From the NCBI RefSeq assembly GCF_035610345.1, contig NZ_CP141215.1, positions 150,827 to 214,826 of the forward strand: 64,000 nt of DNA, given 5' to 3'. The stretch is from Sinorhizobium meliloti. GTDB lineage: Bacteria; Pseudomonadota; Alphaproteobacteria; Rhizobiales; Rhizobiaceae. The stretch's first letter is position 1; every line of letters begins with the position of its first letter. The position numbers and the translations under genes were made by a program. Positions 1-9,007 of the stretch are shown piece after piece. The notes below the pieces were generated by a model that saw only the letters and a program-made list of their open reading frames with translations, made no database searches and was not told where the DNA came from.

Positions 1-1
1 T

Positions 2-67
2 GCCCATGCGGTGGCGGCACGTCTCGAGGAAATGATTGCAACAGCACGGCGAAAGATTGGCGAGTGA
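2..67 (+). CDS. C-terminal end of an upstream gene (partial)
   Basis: The first 22 codons of the window read open in one frame and end in TGA at 65-67, giving a charged, helical tail that ends ARRKIGE. The stop overlaps the GTG start of the next gene (GTGA at 64-67), the usual sign of translational coupling, so the two genes are probably in one operon. Too little is present to identify the product. Confidence 0.5.
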   Translation, partial: AHAVAARLEEMIATARRKIGE

Positions 68-813
68 CAGGTGCATTCGACGCGAGACTTGAGATGCTGC
101 GCTGCGTAACCGCCGAGGTTGGCGCATTTGCGCTCGGCCGTTTCCATCGGCTGGCGCAGGTAGCCGTCGAGACCAAGGGCATCGCGGATTATGTCAGTGC
201 CGTCGACCGCGACGCCGAGACACTGGGGCGCCGCCTCATCCGGCTGGCCTACCCTGACGATGCGATCGTCGGAGAAGAACATGCCGGCGAGGCGGCGGCG
301 GAGTACTGGCTGATCGATCCGATCGACGGCACCGCCAATTTCTTGAGCGGGATACCGTTCTGGGCCGTCTCGATCGCCTATGTGCGTGACGGCGAACCAG
401 TCCTGGGAGCGATTGCTCTGCCGGCCTTGGACGCCCTGTTCTGGTCGGCGCTTGATGGGCCGTTGCACGGAAGCGGAGCACTCCCCCAGCTGCCAGGCCG
501 CATGCCCATGGCCTTCGGCATCGGACGTAACCGTGTCTGGAAGCTGGAACACCGCCTCGAACTCGAAGCGAGGCTCGAAGCCCAAGGGTTCCATATCACC
601 AACCTTGGCAGTTGCGCCGCCTCGTTGGCGATGGTCGCCGCAGGCCGATTGGCCGGCTACGTCGAACACGGCACCAACCTCTGGGATTGCGCCGCCGGGC
701 ATATACTCTGCAAGACCGCCGGGCGCAGCTCGACAATCACATTCGATGAAACGGGCCTGGTCGCTGTCCACGCAACGATGGCGCCTCTCGCGCAAAGCAC
801 CGCCACAACATAG
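64..813 (+). CDS. Inositol monophosphatase family protein
   Basis: A 249-residue Mg-dependent phosphatase of the inositol monophosphatase/histidinol-phosphatase (HisN-like) superfamily. The metal-binding signatures are visible: GEEH near residue 70, DPIDGT near residues 84-90 and the second motif WDCAAG near residue 216. Family members hydrolyse phosphomonoesters such as inositol phosphate, histidinol phosphate or PAP; the exact substrate cannot be read from sequence. The GTG start at 64 overlaps the stop of the preceding frame, which supports it. The length is close to the family norm (about 260). Everything immediately downstream is decayed, so the gene sits at the edge of a rearranged region. 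Confidence 0.85.
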   Translation: MTGAFDARLEMLRCVTAEVGAFALGRFHRLAQVAVETKGIADYVSAVDRDAETLGRRLIRLAYPDDAIVGEEHAGEAAAEYWLIDPIDGTANFLSGIPFWAVSIAYVRDGEPVLGAIALPALDALFWSALDGPLHGSGALPQLPGRMPMAFGIGRNRVWKLEHRLELEARLEAQGFHITNLGSCAASLAMVAAGRLAGYVEHGTNLWDCAAGHILCKTAGRSSTITFDETGLVAVHATMAPLAQSTATT

Positions 814-820
814 TATCTCA

Positions 821-980
821 ATGGCAGACACACGGTTCCAGCTTTGCGATTTTTCCCTTGATGGCTCATTGCAGAGCGCTCGCGTGCACATCGAACGCGA
901 GCGGGCGATCGGCGTCTACGACCTCTTGGAGGACAACAGGTTCATCCCCGTTGGTGATGACGGAGGGCCCTATCATCTCG
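821..980 (+). pseudogene. UPF0262 family protein, N-terminal fragment
   Basis: From ATG 821 the frame reads MADTRFQLCDFSLDG and continues to GDDGGPYHL, which matches my memory of the N-terminal third of the UPF0262 family, small proteins of unknown function common in Rhizobiales (about 160 residues). After GGPYHL the homology stops abruptly and the same frame runs into an unrelated hydrolase-like sequence. It is a truncated relic joined to another relic. Family assignment is from recall of the conserved core, not from a search. Confidence 0.5.
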
Positions 981-1330
981 CCGACGAACTGCCTCCCGAA
1001 CTCGTCTACGCTGGGTTCTCGTTCGGTGTCTGCCGGCACAGAAGCTTGTACAGGCACGGCCCGGAGCCCGCGGAGCCCTGCTCTTCTACTCTTTCCTGCC
1101 AATCAGTGGCGGCTGGCCGGACGGCGTCGCGGTCCAGATTCACGGAATGGACAACGACCCGATCTGGTCGGCGGGGCGACATCGATGCCGCCCGAGAGAT
1201 CGAGGGCGCAGAGCTGTTCCTCTAACCCGGCGATCAGCACTACTGTCGCCGACAGCTCGCTCCCTTCGTAGACGCGAATGCGACCGCGCTACTAATCATC
1301 CTAGTGCTTGAGTTCCCGGATCGCATCTGA
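981..1330 (+). pseudogene. Dienelactone hydrolase family fragment, multiply frameshifted
   Basis: Three frames must be pieced together to see the protein: LPPELVYAGFSFGV in the first, then LPAQKLVQARPGARGALLFYS and WPDGVAVQIHGMDNDP in another, then GDIDAAREIEGAELFL, a TAA where Tyr is expected, PGDQH, VADSSLPS in a third frame and DANATALL. This order matches the C-terminal half of dienelactone hydrolase family proteins, including the PGDQH histidine region. With at least three shifts and one nonsense codon it cannot be functional. The N-terminal nucleophile half is missing. Confidence 0.55.
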
Positions 1331-1708
1331 ACTATGCGCCGTGAAGCCGTCGTCCTAAACAGTTGGCCGAAGAGAGCGGAACTGTAAAGCTGCTCGGGTG
1401 AGCGCCAGTTCCGGGTGATACATTATGCGATCTTCTTGGCCCAGAAGGTGAACATCACAGCAACAAGCCGTGCCGAACTCGTGGGAGCACGGTTCTGTCC
1501 GCCCCGAACCAGTCATTCCCGCCATGCTTCGCGGACGACAGCTGTGCACGCCCCACCTCGGACATTAGGTGGCGGCGGTTCGAGTCCTGAAAGCGGACGA
1601 TCATGAGCTGATCGGACAGCCCGCACCCTCAGATTCAACCAACGGAACCGTGTGTTTACGTTTCCCAAACGGGTTGTCAGCCATTAGTCTCACAACTGGG
1701 GGAACACG
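1331..1708 (+). other. Intergenic, no supported gene
   Basis: I see no convincing gene in these 378 bases. The segment separates the relics from the start of the defence island and presumably holds the promoter of the OLD nuclease gene. A GGTTCGAGTCC string at about 1577-1587 resembles a tRNA T-arm but has no matching stem. Confidence 0.4.
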
Positions 1709-4003
1709 ATGCACCTACATTCCTATCGACTGCGGAATTTCCGCCGACTCCGGAACGTGCATGTCGAGCTTGCATCCGACATCTCTATTTTCGTTGGGGC
1801 TAACAACAGCGGAAAAACGTCTGCCACGCAGGCGATGCAGATGTTTCTCTCCGGCGGCAAAGATGCCTTTTCGCTGTATGATTTCAGCTCGCATGTCTGG
1901 TCGTTGCTGGATGAGCTCGGCGAACGAGAGGGTGAGATCGCCGAGGCCGAGTTTCCTACAGTCTCGCTCGACCTTTGGTTCGAGGTAGGAGCGGAAGACC
2001 TCTATCTCGTTATCCCCATCCTGCCTTCGACCGCTTGGGCCGGAACGCTCGTTGGCGTGCGCGTAGAACTCGCGCCGAAGAACATCGCGGAACTGATGCA
2101 GCGTTACCGCGTCGCTCGTGATGATGGCAGGGCGAAGGCGGCGGCGCTTGTCGGTGGCGCAGGCGATTATGTGCCTTGGCCGAAATCGCTGTCGGCTTAC
2201 TTGCTTGAGGAACTGAGGCGCGAGTACGAGCTTCGCTACTTTGTCCTCGATCATACGCAGTTTGATGCGAAGTTTCAGGCGGTGGCAGGATATCAGCCGC
2301 TGCCACTGGGCGACGACCCGGGCGGCGCTGCAGTACTGAAATCGCTCATCAAGGTCGATTTCCTGAATGCGCAGCGGCACCTCGCGGACCCATCAACGGT
2401 TTCCGGCGGCGGCCGCTCTGAGGATTTGTCGAAGCGTCTAAGCCGCTTCTACCAGCGCAATCTCGATCAGCGTCAGGACGACCATCAGGCGCTCAAGGCG
2501 CTGTTCGAGTCTGAGGTGGGTCTCGACAAGCATCTCGCGGAAGTTTTCAAGGACACGTTGGAACGATTGGGGCGCTTGGGTTATCCCGGCCTCAATAATC
2601 CGCGGCTCGAAATCAAGTCGGCTCTTAACCCCGCGTCCATCATGACGCAGGACGCGCGCGTCCACTACATCGTGGGCGAAGGCGCGCAGACGATCATGCT
2701 GCCGGACACCTACAACGGGCTCGGCTTCAAGAACCTGATTTACATGGTGGTCGAAGTGCTAGACCTTCAGGAGCGCTGGAAGGCCGAAGAGGAGAAGCGC
2801 GCTCCCCTCCATCTCATTTTCATCGAGGAGCCCGAGGCGCACCTTCACGCGCAACTCCAGCAGGTATTCATTCGCAACATTCTCGACTTGCTGGTCATCC
2901 CGGGTGAGGCCGGGGGATCATTCGCCAGCCAAGCGGTCATTACGACGCACTCGCCACACATCCTGTACGAGCGCGGCTTTCAGCCGATCCGCTACTTCCG
3001 ACGCGATTTGGTTGGAAACGACCAGGTCACCGAAGTGCTCAACCTCTCCGCGTTCTACGCGCAGGAAACAGAGCATCGCGATTTTCTGCAACGGTATCTG
3101 AAGCTAACCCATTGCGATTTGTTTTTCTCGGATGCCGCCGTGCTCGTGGAGGGCAACGTCGAGCGATTGCTGCTCCCGATTATGATATCGAAAGCGGCGA
3201 CATCGCTAAGATCCTCCTGCATCTGCATTCTGGAGGTTGGCGGTGCCTTCGGTCATAAATTCAAATCGCTGATTGAATTCCTCGGGATCGTCACGCTGAT
3301 TATCACTGACCTGGATAGCGTAACTCTGTTGCCTGCCGACCATGACGGCGACGATGACGACGATGACGAGCTTGAGATCGAAGTAGAGGCCCCAGAAGCG
3401 GAAGCCGTTGATGACTTCGAGGCGGTGTTGGCCGGTGATGCTCCGCCCGCACGGGCTGGCGAAGCCGTCGACCCTGCGCCCGCTCGTCGCTACGGTAAGA
3501 AATGCCTGCCGGGTGTGGTCGGGGCAGTCACTTCCAACCAGACGCTCGTGAAATGGCTTCCGGCAAAGCAATCGATCGACGAACTTTTCGCGGCGACGGA
3601 GCAGGAAAAGGAAACCCCGGCGGACGGCACGACCCGCGTCCGGGTGACCTATCAGACGCCCGTGCAGGTCGTGTGGAATGGTCATAACGCCGAGTTGGCC
3701 GGGCGCACCTTGGAAGAAGCCTTCGGGCTCGAGAACGCCGAATGGTGCCAGACCGCAGAACAGAAGAAATTGGGTCTGCGCTTACGCGGTGCACTGGCTG
3801 ATCCTGCGGCGCTGGCCGCGGGGCTTCACAAGCGGGTGAGTGGCGACAAGTTCGACAAGACCAAGTTCGCCCTTGGGGTGCTTACGGCCCGACCGGAAGA
3901 GTGGCAGGTACCGGCGTACATTCGCGACGGTCTCATTTGGCTCAAGGCACAGGTCGATCTTGAAGTAGAAGCCGAAATTGAAGGGGGTGGGATCGGTGAG
4001 TAG
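1709..4003 (+). CDS. OLD-family ATPase/TOPRIM endonuclease (GajA-like)
   Basis: A 764-residue overcoming-lysogenization-defect (OLD) nuclease. The N-terminal ABC-type ATPase half has Walker A GANNSGKT at residues 30-37, Walker B LIFIEEPEAHLH near residue 375 and the H-loop-like TTHSPH. The C-terminal TOPRIM half shows DAAVLVEG, an EVGG element and IITDLD acidic motifs. A striking acidic linker (DGDDDDDDE, near residue 550) sits inside the TOPRIM half. The next gene is a UvrD-like helicase that overlaps it, the arrangement of class 2 OLD enzymes and Gabija (GajA plus GajB) anti-phage systems. Both proteins are longer than the classic Bacillus Gabija pair (about 580 and 490 residues), so I call it Gabija-like. 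Confidence 0.85.
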   Translation: MHLHSYRLRNFRRLRNVHVELASDISIFVGANNSGKTSATQAMQMFLSGGKDAFSLYDFSSHVWSLLDELGEREGEIAEAEFPTVSLDLWFEVGAEDLYLVIPILPSTAWAGTLVGVRVELAPKNIAELMQRYRVARDDGRAKAAALVGGAGDYVPWPKSLSAYLLEELRREYELRYFVLDHTQFDAKFQAVAGYQPLPLGDDPGGAAVLKSLIKVDFLNAQRHLADPSTVSGGGRSEDLSKRLSRFYQRNLDQRQDDHQALKALFESEVGLDKHLAEVFKDTLERLGRLGYPGLNNPRLEIKSALNPASIMTQDARVHYIVGEGAQTIMLPDTYNGLGFKNLIYMVVEVLDLQERWKAEEEKRAPLHLIFIEEPEAHLHAQLQQVFIRNILDLLVIPGEAGGSFASQAVITTHSPHILYERGFQPIRYFRRDLVGNDQVTEVLNLSAFYAQETEHRDFLQRYLKLTHCDLFFSDAAVLVEGNVERLLLPIMISKAATSLRSSCICILEVGGAFGHKFKSLIEFLGIVTLIITDLDSVTLLPADHDGDDDDDDELEIEVEAPEAEAVDDFEAVLAGDAPPARAGEAVDPAPARRYGKKCLPGVVGAVTSNQTLVKWLPAKQSIDELFAATEQEKETPADGTTRVRVTYQTPVQVVWNGHNAELAGRTLEEAFGLENAEWCQTAEQKKLGLRLRGALADPAALAAGLHKRVSGDKFDKTKFALGVLTARPEEWQVPAYIRDGLIWLKAQVDLEVEAEIEGGGIGE

Positions 4004-5930
4004 CCGCGCGCAACAGCCCGATACGCAGGCCGACGTAGATCTTCGGCACTGCCTGGAAGCGCAGCCGCCGGCCAGCTTCAACATGGTCGCTGGGGCGGGT
4101 TCGGGCAAAACCACGTCGCTGATCAAGGGACTCGCCTCAATCCTCGCAATCCACGGCGAGCGTTTGCGGTTGCGGAGGCAGCGCGTGGCTTGCATTACCT
4201 ATACCGAGATCGCCGCCGGGGAGATTTGGGCGGACGTGGGAAATACCCCCCTCGTTCACGTCTCCACGATCCATAGTTTCCTTTGGTCGATCGCGCGCGG
4301 CTTCCAGCAAGACATCGCCGCTTGGGTCGCGAACAGGATCGACGAGCGGATCGGAGAATTGCAGCACGACGCTGCCAATTTTGGCCCTCGCGTTCAGCAG
4401 AAAACACGAGACAAGAACGCCCATGACATTGTGCGCTATGAGCAGCAGCGCGAGGCAATCGCTCGGGTTCGTACCTTCACTTATGGAATCGGAAGTGACT
4501 ACGCCAAGGGCATCCTCGGCCACGACGACATCATCAAGATGGCTTCGCAGTTGATGATCAATCGCCCGCTTTTCCGAACTCTCATCGCGCAGCAATTTCC
4601 GTTCGTTTTCGTGGACGAGAGCCAAGACACCTTTCCCGTCATCGTCGAGGCGTTGATGGCGGTCCAGCAGCAGGAGCAGGGCCGCTTTTGCCTCGGGTTC
4701 TTCGGCGACCCAATGCAGCGCATCTATTCCACCGGCATCGGCACGGTTCCCAAACCCGACGATTGGCGGGCGATCCCAAAGCCGGAAAACTTCCGTTCGC
4801 CGACCAAGGTTTTGAACCTCGCTAACGCCATCCGTCGTGGCGGCGACGATTTGGTTCAAGTCGGTGGCCGGAAGAAGAAAGAGGGCGAGGAAGAAGTGCC
4901 GGTCGTAGGCACGGCGCGACTGTTCGTCCTGCCGAGCGACGTCCATCGCGAAGAACGCCTGGCGCAAGTTCGAAGGTGGATTGCCAACGCAAACGATGAC
5001 GATATGTGGCGGCCCGCAGCCGAGAACGATCCGGTAAAAATGCTGGTGATCGTACATCGCATGGCGGCGAAGCGATTGGGTTTCGGAGACCTCTACGCTG
5101 CGCTCAACGACAAGGCGCCGGACTCCTTCAAGAATGGATTTCTGGACGGGACGGCTTGGCCGTTGCGACCATTGGTTTCGTTTCTCCTGCCGCTCGCGGA
5201 CGCTGTCCGCGACGGGCGAGACTTCGATACGATGCGACTGCTTCGCCTCCATTCACCGTTGCTCGTGAGAGCCAACCTGCAAGGAGTGGACGTCAGCGAG
5301 CGCCTCAATCAACTTCAGGCTGTGAGCAATAGTATCGGTGAGCTGATGGCGCCGGACTCTCAATCGACCATCCGTGCCGTGTTGATGCTTGCCAGAGAGA
5401 GCCGCTTGGTCGCCTTTGATCCCCGGTTGTCCGCCTACCTCGAAGATGTCGCGGCGGAGGAGCCCGAGGCGGAAGAGAATGAAGGCAGTGAGGCAGAGGA
5501 GGAGGAAGGTCCTTCAAACGAGATCAATTCGATGGCTGCGTTCCTCGCGTGCCCGGCCAATCAACTCCGGCCTTATCAGGCTTACGTCAACGAGGAGTCT
5601 CCTTTCTCCACCCAGCAAGGCGTGAAGGGAGCTGAGTTTGATCGCGTGCTTGTCGTGCTCGACGACGACGAAGGCACGCACTTTCAATTCTCCTACGAGA
5701 AATACTTTGGGCTGAAGGAGCTTTCAGCGCGGGACAAAAAGACGCTGGAGGAAGGCGGCGAAACCGGCGTCGAGCGAACGAGGCGGCTCTTCTACGTGTG
5801 CTGCACACGCGCTCGGCAAGACCTAGTGGTCGTTCTTTTCGTGGCCGATCCCACTGCGGCCATAGCGCATATTCGCGGGCTCGGGCTCTTCCCGGAAGCG
5901 GATATCCACTCGCAGGACGCGCTCGCTTAG
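3996..5930 (+). CDS. UvrD/PcrA-like superfamily 1 helicase (GajB-like)
   Basis: Superfamily 1A DNA helicase. In order: Walker A GAGSGKT, motif II FVDESQD, motif III LGFFGDPMQRIY, motif IV ENFRSP, motif V QGVKGAEFDRV and motif VI FYVCCTRARQ. An acidic stretch near residue 480 echoes the one in the partner nuclease. I prefer GTG 3996, eight bases before the end of the nuclease gene and preceded by a GGGGG-rich ribosome-binding region, over the in-frame ATG at 3978; the overlap implies coupled translation. In Gabija the helicase-like subunit cooperates with the OLD nuclease in DNA sensing and cleavage; that role is inferred here from the pairing. Confidence 0.85.
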   Translation: MSSRAQQPDTQADVDLRHCLEAQPPASFNMVAGAGSGKTTSLIKGLASILAIHGERLRLRRQRVACITYTEIAAGEIWADVGNTPLVHVSTIHSFLWSIARGFQQDIAAWVANRIDERIGELQHDAANFGPRVQQKTRDKNAHDIVRYEQQREAIARVRTFTYGIGSDYAKGILGHDDIIKMASQLMINRPLFRTLIAQQFPFVFVDESQDTFPVIVEALMAVQQQEQGRFCLGFFGDPMQRIYSTGIGTVPKPDDWRAIPKPENFRSPTKVLNLANAIRRGGDDLVQVGGRKKKEGEEEVPVVGTARLFVLPSDVHREERLAQVRRWIANANDDDMWRPAAENDPVKMLVIVHRMAAKRLGFGDLYAALNDKAPDSFKNGFLDGTAWPLRPLVSFLLPLADAVRDGRDFDTMRLLRLHSPLLVRANLQGVDVSERLNQLQAVSNSIGELMAPDSQSTIRAVLMLARESRLVAFDPRLSAYLEDVAAEEPEAEENEGSEAEEEEGPSNEINSMAAFLACPANQLRPYQAYVNEESPFSTQQGVKGAEFDRVLVVLDDDEGTHFQFSYEKYFGLKELSARDKKTLEEGGETGVERTRRLFYVCCTRARQDLVVVLFVADPTAAIAHIRGLGLFPEADIHSQDALA

Positions 5931-6062
5931 CTGCCGTCGCGGCTCGATCGGTCGCTTCGCTATTTCCACCACTGTGTTTTTCGGCTCTGATGCAACCGTT
6001 GCGCAAATGATCGATTGTGCAACGCTTCATCTGCTACAATCGGGCGACGAGGACATGCAGCA

Positions 6063-6423
6063 ATGGATATCGAAAAGCTTCTCGGCGGATTCGCTAACGT
6101 CGCCGCCATCCTTACAGCTCTGGTCGCGGTTCTTGCTTATAGTGCTTTCTTTGGGAGCGGCGTCAGAAGCGCTTGCGTCTGGAGAGCTATTTGCGCGAAC
6201 AGAAATTATTCGAGTGCGCTGGCCAGCATTCACTACTCCACACCTGGTTGCCACTCTCGGAATGTCTGAAGCCGATATCATGGATGCGTCGTACCGAAGC
6301 AATGTTATCAGTCGCAACGTCGCAGTAGATCTCGCGGGAGAGCCCGTTAGGATCGTTCTCGAGTACGAGCCAGACGACTTGGAAAAGGAATTACCCAAGC
6401 GGCCTGGTCGCGCACAGTTCTAA
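6063..6423 (+). pseudogene. Small membrane-anchored conserved hypothetical, two frameshifts
   Basis: ATG 6063 begins MDIEKLLGGFANVAAILTA, a single membrane helix. About 80 bases on, the protein continues in another frame as LRLESYLREQK and GQHSLLH, and then in a third frame as LVATLGMSEADIMDASYRS to the stop at 6421-6423. Together the pieces form one coherent protein of about 120 residues: N-terminal helix, basic stretch, then a soluble helical domain (GMSEADIMDAS) that recurs in small hypothetical proteins of proteobacteria. Function unknown. The two shifts make it a pseudogene unless they are sequence errors. It sits between the Gabija-like pair and Shedu. Confidence 0.5.
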
Positions 6424-6438
6424 AAGGATCGACGCTTC

Positions 6439-7864
6439 GTGACGTCACTCAGACCATCTGCTTTCAATCTGCGCCTAACGCCTGAAGGCGGACCATTTCT
6501 GCATTTCTTCGATCATCGCGAAACAGCAGAAACGGTTGACGTTTACTTCAATGACGTGAACCCCGAGGGGGAGGAACACCAGAGCAGACTGCTCCTCCGG
6601 GTGTGTCCCGAAGCTTTAGTGATGTGGCCGATTAACGTGGGGCGGGGTAGCCAAAACTACTTAGAGCCCAAATATGGCTCTCTCACCGAAATCTGGATTC
6701 CTCGTTCCACCTCCGGCCCATACCGATTGCCGAAGACGTCCGAAGATGTAGATGAACTTTTAGATCGCCTCCCGGATGGCTTTGAAACAAACTGGCGGCT
6801 CGGCTTAGGGCTCCTGTATGAGTTTCGATCGATTTGCCGCTCCATCGCAGGCATTGACGGTATCACCACTCTGGTTGTTCATGGCCAAAGCGGGAAGGGA
6901 CGCAATTATACGCCCCCCAGAATACGTTCTCGGAATAAAACGGTTTCATGCCCTGAAGCGCGAATTAACCAGGATCGCCAATCGTTTCCGCCGGGAAGCC
7001 CGAAACGAGAAGCAGGACCGCATTTACGATGCCCTTTTGCATTCAGCGGATCGCGAACGCTTCCCTCGGAAAGATAGAAAACTCAAGCCGGATGCCATTT
7101 CTCAGCTCACTCAGGGATACGCAACTGATGCCGGGATCTCGAAGCGAGATCGGCGCACAGCCGTGCGGCTCGTGCGGCAGAGCGTTGATACTCTGGCGAA
7201 AGACGAGCCCCATGCATTGCTGGCGCTAAAGAGCGAGATCGAGCTCGTTACGCTGAAGGGACTGATTGACCGCTTTAACGAAATGCTCACAAAGGAATTG
7301 CCCGAATCGAGATGGCAGGCGTTCCTGAGAGATAATCCCTTCATTCTCAGCATGGCGTTTTCCGCGCCGGCAATCATGATCCAGGAAAACGCCTATGTCG
7401 GCGGCAAACGCTTCAATGGTAGCAACGGCAAATTTGCCGATTTCCTGATGGCCACGGCTTCGACCGGCAACTTGGCCCTGATCGAAATCAAGCGGCCCCA
7501 AACCAACTTGCTAACCCAGAGCGCGTATCGAGGAACTGATGTCTACGGTCCATCGGCAGAACTGAACGGAGCCATATATCAGGTGCTGGACCAACGATTC
7601 CGGCTTCATAAAAATTTGCCGCTCTTTAAGGACGAAACTGAACGAAATGACATCCATGCGCATGCGGTGCGATGCATTGTCATCGCCGGAACGTCAGCTC
7701 AAGAGACGCATCTGAAAAAGTCTTTTGAGATCATTCGGAATGCCTTTTCCGAAGTCACGATCATCACCTTTGACGAGCTTCGCTCTAGGTTGACTGAGAT
7801 TCATAACGCGCTGTCGTCTCCTCCTAAGGAGACGGTGGCGAGGCCCTGGAGAGACGACTTCTAA
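6439..7864 (+). pseudogene. sduA: Shedu (SduA, DUF4263) defence nuclease, single frameshift in a C6 tract
   Basis: The C-terminal half carries the DUF4263 PD-(D/E)XK nuclease core of Shedu: NPFILS, then KFADFLM, then ALIEIKRPQ, followed by LNGAIYQVLDQR and a Rossmann-like end (CIVIAGTS, ITFDELRSRL). Shedu is a single-gene anti-phage system. The N-terminal half (GTG 6439, AAGGA 10 bases upstream) is in a different frame. The two join if one C is removed from the run of six at 6913-6918, giving NYTPPEYVLGIKRF. The total would be about 475 residues. Alternatives are an inactivating mutation, a sequencing error, or phase variation at the C run. The C-terminal frame alone could start at ATG 6818 (348 residues) with an intact nuclease. 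Confidence 0.8.
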
Positions 7865-7883
7865 CTGTGCTTGTCCCTCTCTT

Positions 7884-7917
7884 GGGGGCGTACCACCGGT
7901 CATACCCGACCGCCCCC
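7884..7917 (+). terminator. Possible terminator hairpin after Shedu
   Basis: GGGGGCG at 7884-7890 and CGCCCCC at 7911-7917 form a 7-bp perfect GC stem with a 20-base loop, 20 bases after the Shedu stop codon. No strong T run follows, so it may be factor-assisted or merely structural. Confidence 0.35.
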
Positions 7918-7993
7918 GTAACATTTCTCGTTTATCTGCGCTTGCGTTTCGTCCGATTAAAACGTTCTTAAGGAGACACTCTTGTCTTCTAGG

Positions 7994-8034
7994 GACTGGA
8001 CACCTATGTCTAGTCTCAAGGGTCACTGGTGACC
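7994..8034 (+). promoter_or_regulatory. Two inverted repeats upstream of the HTH gene
   Basis: GACTGGACA (7994-8002) and TGTCTAGTC (8007-8015) form 9-base arms with one mismatch around CCTA. GGTCAC-TG-GTGACC at 8021-8034 is a second, perfect repeat. They lie 75-115 bases before the winged-helix gene at 8108 and look like operators, possibly for that protein. Confidence 0.4.
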
Positions 8035-8107
8035 GGTAGCGCCATCTTGAAAATGGATGCAACCCACTGCATTTATTGGCGAACAGCCAATGTAGAGTGT
8101 TTTTAGC

Positions 8108-8629
8108 ATGACGAGCGATATTGAACAACGGCCCGAAGATGGGCAACCTGCGTCTCCGGCAAAAGTGACAAAAAAGGCTTCCGCCGAAAAGTGGGGCCAG
8201 GCGGTGATGGACCTCGGCTTCTGTCTTGTTCCGTCGTTGCTCCTGCGAGCACAGCGCCGACTGAATCTCAATCCCACGCAACTCGCTGTGCTTCTTCAGC
8301 TTTGCGACTTCTGGTGGGACAAGGAGCGCAAGCCCTATCCGAGCAAGGAAACGCTTGCCCAGCGGCTCAGCTTAAGCGAGCGCCAGGTTCAACGATACAT
8401 CGCCGAATTAGAGCGGGAAGGGTTTGTTCGGCGAATCGAACGGCGTGCCAGCAACGGCGGCAAGCTGAGCAATACCTATGATCTGAGCGGCCTTGTGAAG
8501 CGGCTGCAGGAACTCGAACCGGAATTTCGGGAAGTTGAAGAGGCGAACAAGGCCGCCCGCAAGGCCGTTGCGAAACGCGGATACCGACGTCACCAAGCGA
8601 CTCCGACGACGAAGGGAGTCGCAGGATGA
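8108..8629 (+). CDS. Winged-helix HTH domain protein
   Basis: A 173-residue DNA-binding protein. After a disordered, charged N-terminus comes LNPTQLAVLLQLCDFWW, then the helix-turn-helix SKETLAQRLSLSERQVQRYIAELEREGFVRR and an Asn-rich wing (SNGGKLSNTYDL), the signature of the MarR/DnaD-like helix-turn-helix proteins found in plasmid replication and mobile-element regulators. The C-terminus is a charged helix. It sits inside the defence island and may regulate it. Its stop overlaps an ATG (ATGA at 8626-8629) opening a 34-codon frame of doubtful reality. No specific function can be assigned. Confidence 0.7.
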   Translation: MTSDIEQRPEDGQPASPAKVTKKASAEKWGQAVMDLGFCLVPSLLLRAQRRLNLNPTQLAVLLQLCDFWWDKERKPYPSKETLAQRLSLSERQVQRYIAELEREGFVRRIERRASNGGKLSNTYDLSGLVKRLQELEPEFREVEEANKAARKAVAKRGYRRHQATPTTKGVAG

Positions 8630-8680
8630 GAAGGCTCGCCGCAGAACTGATCACCCCAAAAAAAGCTGAGCCCCGGACGC

Positions 8681-8998
8681 ATGCCGAAGGCAGAGGCGGA
8701 TCCAGGGCTTACGAGGTGCAATATGGGTGATCCTGAGCCAGTAGTCAAGAATGCCTTCCTCCCTCGTGCGCGCCTCAATCGCAAGGCGGCGCACACGCCG
8801 CTCGACTATCTTCGCACCTTCCGAAACCGGATCGCCCATCACGAGCCAATATTCGACAGGCACTTGGCAGCCGATTATGCCTCGCTGCAGCAGGTCGCCG
8901 GCTGGATCAGCACCGAAACACAATTTTGGATCAACCATTACAGCCGTGTTCCGGCGCTGCTTGCCCAGTCGCCCGATGACCCCGGCCTGACTTTCTGA
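8681..8998 (+). pseudogene. Abi-like (HEPN-type) protein, 5'-truncated remnant
   Basis: The frame contains HTPLDYLRTFRNRIAHHEPIF followed by LQQVAGWIS and FWINHYSRVPALL. RNRIAHHEP is the conserved C-terminal R-x4-H motif of Abi-like/HEPN proteins, many of which are abortive-infection factors. Only the last 70 or so residues of a protein normally over 200 long remain, and the first 30 codons look unrelated, so this is most likely a truncated relic. It ends 9 bases before the start of the giant nuclease/TPR/PIN gene. Confidence 0.5.
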
Positions 8999-9007
8999 GA
9001 CCGGCCT

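Noticed and set aside
1570..1600. tRNA-like GGTTCGAGTCC string
   Set aside because: The bases on either side do not pair to form a T stem and no cloverleaf can be drawn around it.
7983..8030. 16-codon frame MSSRDWTPMSSLKGHW after AAGGAG
   Set aside because: Very short, starts with TTG and overlaps the palindromes; the repeats explain the sequence better than a leader peptide.
8626..8730. 34-codon frame overlapping the HTH stop (ATGA)
   Set aside because: No family resemblance and it runs into the Abi-like relic; too weak for a gene call.
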